Source: Candidatus Wallbacteria bacterium (GTDB lineage Bacteria; Muiribacteriota; JAQTZZ01). Taken from it: a DNA stretch of 64,000 bases. Of this stretch, positions 60,641 through 64,000 are shown in pieces (within the stretch, counting starts at the first letter, position 1; each line of letters starts with the position of its first letter). The DNA lies in contig JAQTZZ010000003.1 in assembly GCA_028687545.1 (NCBI GenBank), positions 62,001 to 126,000 on the forward strand, read 5' to 3'. Under the pieces are notes generated by a model, which searched no databases, was not told where the DNA came from, and saw nothing but the letters and a program-made list of their open reading frames with translations. A program made the translations under genes and the position numbers.

Positions 60641-61647
60641 GGAAGCAGGAGAAACTTTCCGCGCTTATCATTTACAACGAACCAGGAAATGACGCTGCTC
60701 TAGATGACAAAGATACACTTGTGCAGGTGGAACATGTTTCCAAAGCCCTGACAGGTCTTGGAGTCAGAAATGCCTGCCGGGTATTTTCACTTGATTTTCC
60801 GGATTTTTCCAGGGAAATCACCAGGGAAAAACCTGATTTCGTGTTTAATCTGGTGGAATCTCTGGAAAACCGTGACAGCCTGGCTTACATTGTACCGGAG
60901 TTCCTGGAAATCCTGGAAATTCCTTACACTGGAGCCAGTTCCCAGAGCATGTACCTCTGCGGCAACAAACTGCTGATCAAGAAAATTCTCCTCTGCTCTA
61001 ATATCCCGGCTCCTTCCTGTTTCTGCCTGACTGATCCGATGCTGCAGCACTTCCGAAAAGGAAGCTATATCTTGAAATCCGTATCTGAACATGCTTCCAG
61101 TTCGATCACAGACAATTCCATACTCGATGTCACTGATGCAGACATACTCAGAGGCACTCTGCTGGAACTCAGAAATAGTAAACATACCGAATATTTCGCT
61201 GAGCAGTATATTCCCGGGCGTGAATTCAGCATCTCCCTGATCGGTGATTTCGAGACTGTAGACTGCTTACCAGTGGTGGAACTGCGCTTCCACAAATATC
61301 CGGACGGCAAACCTGAGATTTACTCATATCAGGCAAAATGGGATGAAACTTCCTTCGAATATCAGCATGTTGAGCGTTTGTTCGAACATCCCAAGTCTGA
61401 TCTCCCCCTGATTGCCAGGATCAAGAAGCTTGCCAGATCATGCTGGACGGCTTTTCATCTTAAAGGCTATGCCAGAATGGATTTCAGGGTGGATGTGCGC
61501 AACCGGCCCTGGCTGATCGATATCAACGTCAATCCCTGCATTTCTCCTGACAGCACATTTTTCACCGCTTGTGAACAGGCCGGTTATTCTTATCAGGACA
61601 TGGTGAAAAAGATAGTTAAGATGGCGGTCAGCAGGTCCATTTTTTAA
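60637..61647 (+). CDS. Second D-Ala-D-Ala-ligase-like ATP-grasp enzyme
   Basis: A 336-residue ATP-grasp enzyme paralogous to the previous one. Phrases: FVFNLVESLENRDSLAYIVP, ILKSVSEHASSSITD, FAEQYIPGREFSISLIG, YARMDFRVD, and the metal-binding end WLIDINVNPCISPDS, in which DIN replaces EIN. It begins with GTG and is coupled by 4 bases to the gene before it. Two adjacent ligases of the same family suggest two successive couplings or a heteromeric enzyme. Substrates are unknown. Confidence 0.86.
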   Translation: MRKQEKLSALIIYNEPGNDAALDDKDTLVQVEHVSKALTGLGVRNACRVFSLDFPDFSREITREKPDFVFNLVESLENRDSLAYIVPEFLEILEIPYTGASSQSMYLCGNKLLIKKILLCSNIPAPSCFCLTDPMLQHFRKGSYILKSVSEHASSSITDNSILDVTDADILRGTLLELRNSKHTEYFAEQYIPGREFSISLIGDFETVDCLPVVELRFHKYPDGKPEIYSYQAKWDETSFEYQHVERLFEHPKSDLPLIARIKKLARSCWTAFHLKGYARMDFRVDVRNRPWLIDINVNPCISPDSTFFTACEQAGYSYQDMVKKIVKMAVSRSIF

Positions 61648-61709
61648 AAAAATATTGCTTTTTATAGATTTGCTTTATAATAAATCCCATCCTTTCAGGA
61701 GGGAGTAAA

Positions 61710-61862
61710 ATGGAAAAGTGTGAAATCTGCGGAAAGAAGATGATCCTCTGCAAAGAATGTGAAACAGAGTATTGCCTTGACTGCGATGGCGGGAACAAAA
61801 CGACCTGCGCTTACTGCCTTGAGGATGATGAAGACGATGATGAAGACAATGACGACGAATAG
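61710..61862 (+). CDS. Small Cys-rich zinc-binding protein with acidic tail
   Basis: A 50-residue protein. Residues 4-36 carry eight cysteines in CxxC or CxxxxC pairs (CEIC, CKEC, CLDC, CAYC), the pattern of a double zinc ribbon or B-box-like finger. The last 14 residues are almost all Asp and Glu. AGGAGGGAG lies 5-8 bases before the ATG. It ends at a bidirectional terminator. Function unknown; a DNA-mimic or chaperone-like acidic tail is possible. Confidence 0.7.
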   Translation: MEKCEICGKKMILCKECETEYCLDCDGGNKTTCAYCLEDDEDDDEDNDDE

Positions 61863-61886
61863 CTGAAAAATCCCGATCACAACTCA

Positions 61887-61920
61887 CAAAAAACACTCCT
61901 GAAAAGGGGTGTTTTTATTT
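61887..61920. terminator. Bidirectional terminator
   Basis: AAAAAACACTCC pairs with GGGGTGTTTTT around TGAAAA, with A and T runs on both sides. It separates the Cys-rich mini-gene (plus) from the convergent thioredoxin-TPR gene (minus). Confidence 0.8.
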
Positions 61921-61928
61921 ATCCTGCA

Positions 61929-62681
61929 TCAATATTTATCCAGCAGTGCCTGGAATCCTGATTGCTCGGCAAGCGGCTCCAGGTCAATGTCTTGCTTGAA
62001 ATACTGCAGCAACTCTTCAGTGTGGCGCTTCTTAGCCAGGAACAGGGCTTTTTCCAGATTTTTCAAAGCTTCTTCCGGTCGACCTGCTCTGGATAGTGCG
62101 CAGGCAAAGTCATATAGTATTTTCTCATTCTCGCTGCCGGTCAGTTCCACGGCCCTCCGGTATTTTTCAGCAGCTTTTCCGAATTCCCCGAATTCCATGT
62201 AGAAAGAACCGAATTCGCAATATATGGAGCTGTCTTCATGGAGAAACGAGATTTTTTTTGCCATCTTTTCTTCAAAGAAGTGGAACAGTTTTCCTGAAAA
62301 TACCTTCCAGGCCTCCTCTCCATCCGAGAATTTCCCCTGGCTGTCGACCAGGATATAATAAGGCAGTGTTTTCAATCCATATTGCCTTGAAACAGGAGAA
62401 TCCCAGTCAATTTCTTTGTGAGCTTTCCGGTCGATATTTACAATTGTGATGTAAACGCCGTGGTTTCCCGCCCCGTAATCCCTGATGAAATTCATCATGT
62501 TCTGGCACTTTTCGCTTTTGGGGCTGTAAAACATGAAAAAGCAGTCCTGCCCCCTGCGTGAAAGTGTGCTGACTTCAATTGTCGTCCCGAAAGATACTTC
62601 ATTGATTGTTTTATTTTCCTGACAAAAGGCCTGACCAGTCGTGAGCAATCCGGAAAGCAGCAAGCTAATCAGAATTTTCAT
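61929..62681 (-). CDS. Exported thioredoxin-fold protein with TPR tail
   Basis: A 250-residue protein with a signal peptide (MKILISLLLSGLLTTGQAFC). A thioredoxin-like domain (FFMFYSPKSEKCQNMMNFI, GLKTLPYYILVD with the cis-Pro) covers residues 35-130, and TPR-like helices cover residues 145-250. The redox motif is reduced to SEKC: only the second cysteine remains, so dithiol exchange is unlikely and a chaperone-like or monothiol role is more plausible. Monocistronic, ending at the terminator at 61887. Confidence 0.75.
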   Translation of the reverse strand: MKILISLLLSGLLTTGQAFCQENKTINEVSFGTTIEVSTLSRRGQDCFFMFYSPKSEKCQNMMNFIRDYGAGNHGVYITIVNIDRKAHKEIDWDSPVSRQYGLKTLPYYILVDSQGKFSDGEEAWKVFSGKLFHFFEEKMAKKISFLHEDSSIYCEFGSFYMEFGEFGKAAEKYRRAVELTGSENEKILYDFACALSRAGRPEEALKNLEKALFLAKKRHTEELLQYFKQDIDLEPLAEQSGFQALLDKY

Positions 62682-62843
62682 CTTCCAACCTCGCTAAATC
62701 AGAAACCAGCTTTGATTAATTTATAGCATATCCCGGGCAATCCGCGAAAGAATATCCTTCACACCAGGAGTCATCATGGCCAGAACTTTCCTGTTGGAGT
62801 GAAAGATGGTAATATATGGTTGCATTACAAAACGGAGGTAAAG

Positions 62844-63131
62844 ATGGATTTTCCTGCAGAACTGAAGAATTTTCTCGACCAGGATGGCAAACTGAAGCAG
62901 TGGCCCACCAAGCGCAGCCTGCAGCTTTTAGCCCTGAATCATCTGTATACACAGTTCGAAGTCGGCAAAAAATATGCGGAATCTGAAGTCAACCAGATCC
63001 TCAGGAACAGCCATACTTTTGAAAACCCGGCTCTCCTGCGCAGGGACATGATTGACGCCAAGCTTCTATACAGGACGAAAGACTGCAAGGAATACTGGAT
63101 AGAAAAGAAAGAAACTGAAGCCAAGACTTAG
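62844..63131 (+). CDS. DUF2087-type winged-helix protein
   Basis: A 95-residue protein matching the DUF2087 pattern: LDQDGKLKQWPTKRSLQLLALNHL, FEVGKKYAESEVNQIL, and LLRRDMIDAKLLYRTKDCKEYW, split here into helices and wing. The domain is usually found as, or attached to, a winged-helix DNA-binding regulator. GGAGGT lies 6 bases before the ATG at 62844; an upstream in-frame start has no such site. It is followed after 5 bases by the MscS gene, so the two are probably cotranscribed. Confidence 0.83.
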   Translation: MDFPAELKNFLDQDGKLKQWPTKRSLQLLALNHLYTQFEVGKKYAESEVNQILRNSHTFENPALLRRDMIDAKLLYRTKDCKEYWIEKKETEAKT

Positions 63132-63136
63132 TGCAC

Positions 63137-64000
63137 ATGAATCAGCAGGGATTCGATAGTCTTTTTTCTTTGATCGAGAAAATATTTTTCAGAAATCAAA
63201 TCTGGTCCTGGAAGTTTCTGGGCAACTCTTTTTCCAGCTATGCGATTGCAGTCCTGACTTTACTGTTTGCTTTTTCCTGCATGCGTTTCGTGAAGAATTT
63301 CTTTCTGCGGCGGCTTAAATTCCTGGCTTCAGCCGGAAAACTCCGAGCTGAAAGCATCATTCCCAAGCTGGTGGAAAAGTATCTTTTTCCTTTGCTCTAT
63401 TATCTGGCATTTTACTTTGCCGTGAATGAACTTGACCTGAGCGTAGCCATTAAAAAACTTGTGGACTGGTTTGGCCTGATCTTTGTGATTGTCCAGACCA
63501 CGAGATTCGCCATCTGCGTGACTGTCTATTTCCTGGAAGAGCACTGGTTCAAGCAGGAGGGCTCGCGAATCTCTCCCACTACCTCGGCAGGTATCACAGG
63601 AACAGTCAGACTGATTTTCTGGATTCTCTGCTCTACCATCATCCTCGACAACCTGGGTTTCAGCCTTACCACCATTCTTGCCGGTATGGGCATCGGAGGC
63701 ATGGCGATCGCTCTGGCTTCCCAGCATATCCTGAATGATCTCTTCAATTATTTCGTGATTTTTTTCGATCGGCCTTTCGAGGAAGGTGATTTCATAATGG
63801 TCGGAGAATCACAGGGTACAGTCCGCGAAATCGGGATTAAAACCACCCGCCTGGAAAGCGTCAGCGGGGAACAGATAGTGTTTTCCAATTCAGACCTGAC
63901 AGGCAGCAGGATCAGAAATTACCATAAAATGGTGCGCCGCCGCGTCTCTTTCGATCTGACTGTCGCTCATGGCATACCCACGACCAAATTGAAGGCCATC
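63137..64000 (+). CDS. Small-conductance mechanosensitive channel (MscS family), 5' part
   Basis: The first 288 residues of an MscS-family channel that opens on membrane tension to release solutes after osmotic downshift; the gene runs past the window end. About four transmembrane segments are visible. The pore-lining TM3 region is TTILAGMGIGGMAIALASQ, followed by the amphipathic NDLFNYFVIFFDRPFEEGDFI and the beta domain (GTVREIGIKTTRLESVSGE, FSNSDLTGSRIRNY). It begins 5 bases after the DUF2087 gene. Confidence 0.93.
   Translation, partial: MNQQGFDSLFSLIEKIFFRNQIWSWKFLGNSFSSYAIAVLTLLFAFSCMRFVKNFFLRRLKFLASAGKLRAESIIPKLVEKYLFPLLYYLAFYFAVNELDLSVAIKKLVDWFGLIFVIVQTTRFAICVTVYFLEEHWFKQEGSRISPTTSAGITGTVRLIFWILCSTIILDNLGFSLTTILAGMGIGGMAIALASQHILNDLFNYFVIFFDRPFEEGDFIMVGESQGTVREIGIKTTRLESVSGEQIVFSNSDLTGSRIRNYHKMVRRRVSFDLTVAHGIPTTKLKAI

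Noticed and set aside
62716-62952. Minus-strand frame near the DUF2087 gene
   Set aside because: It overlaps a gene with a good ribosome site and family match on the plus strand and shows no protein features.

Overview
The window looks like a piece of chromosome from a Gram-negative-type (diderm), probably uncultured bacterium. Pointers are a Wza-like polysaccharide exporter, a lipoprotein, TolB-like propellers, type IV pilin-like proteins and many exported TPR, HEAT and Sel1 repeat proteins. TTG and GTG starts with strong Shine-Dalgarno sequences are common, for example at rny. No single gene fixes the phylum. There is no prophage, insertion sequence or CRISPR array. One tRNA, tRNA-Leu(CAG), is present, and a 56-residue ferredoxin lies just upstream of it.

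Layout. Positions 1-4166 (+): end of a sugar ABC transporter (two permeases), a TPR protein and miaB, tightly overlapped. 4335-10730: zinc-ribbon proteins, two family 2 glycosyltransferases and a HEAT-repeat protein with its partner. 10896-12434 (-): rny. 12811-16611 (+): a large secreted M30-like metalloprotease. 16644-20382 (-): a TlpA-like thioredoxin, ABC ATPase, ABC-2 permease and HTH operon, next to a secreted protein built from six CDG(D/G)NCP repeats and a second TlpA-like protein. 20646-27000: a secreted protein, a radical SAM/SPASM-TPR protein behind a hairpin, an SGNH-TPR protein, a nuclease-fold protein with altered active site, and two Sel1 proteins. 27102-29837 (-): tRNA-Leu, ferredoxin and a three-gene pseudopilin-like cluster. 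29947-31851 (+): polysaccharide export protein and a possible outer-membrane protein.

Positions 31956-46262 (-) form the centrepiece. Fourteen codirectional genes join a complete oleABCD set (head-to-head condensation of acyl chains to a beta-lactone and then an olefin) to a private fatty-acid set (FabF-like synthase, ACP, FabG, FabZ, FabI). Two phytoene-desaturase/retinol-saturase-like FAD enzymes, a MetX-like alpha/beta hydrolase, a TolB-like protein and an M48 protease are interleaved. A good promoter precedes oleA. I infer that the locus makes and tailors a long-chain, possibly polyunsaturated hydrocarbon or a beta-lactone.

Positions 46418-53841: a coiled-coil protein, a small exported protein, an ECF sigma/FecR anti-sigma/epmA operon, and a fused electron-transfer flavoprotein with a GlcD-type FAD oxidase (lactate or glycolate oxidation). 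53838-57320 (-): a lipoprotein of fibronectin-like modules and a PD40 propeller. 57402-61647: a divergent locus with a fused ATP-grasp/P1 (DmpA) peptidase on one side and two D-Ala-D-Ala-ligase-like ATP-grasp enzymes on the other. This is a candidate pathway for making and cleaving small unusual peptides. 61710-64000: a tiny Cys-rich acidic protein, a thioredoxin-fold TPR protein, a DUF2087 protein and the start of an MscS channel.
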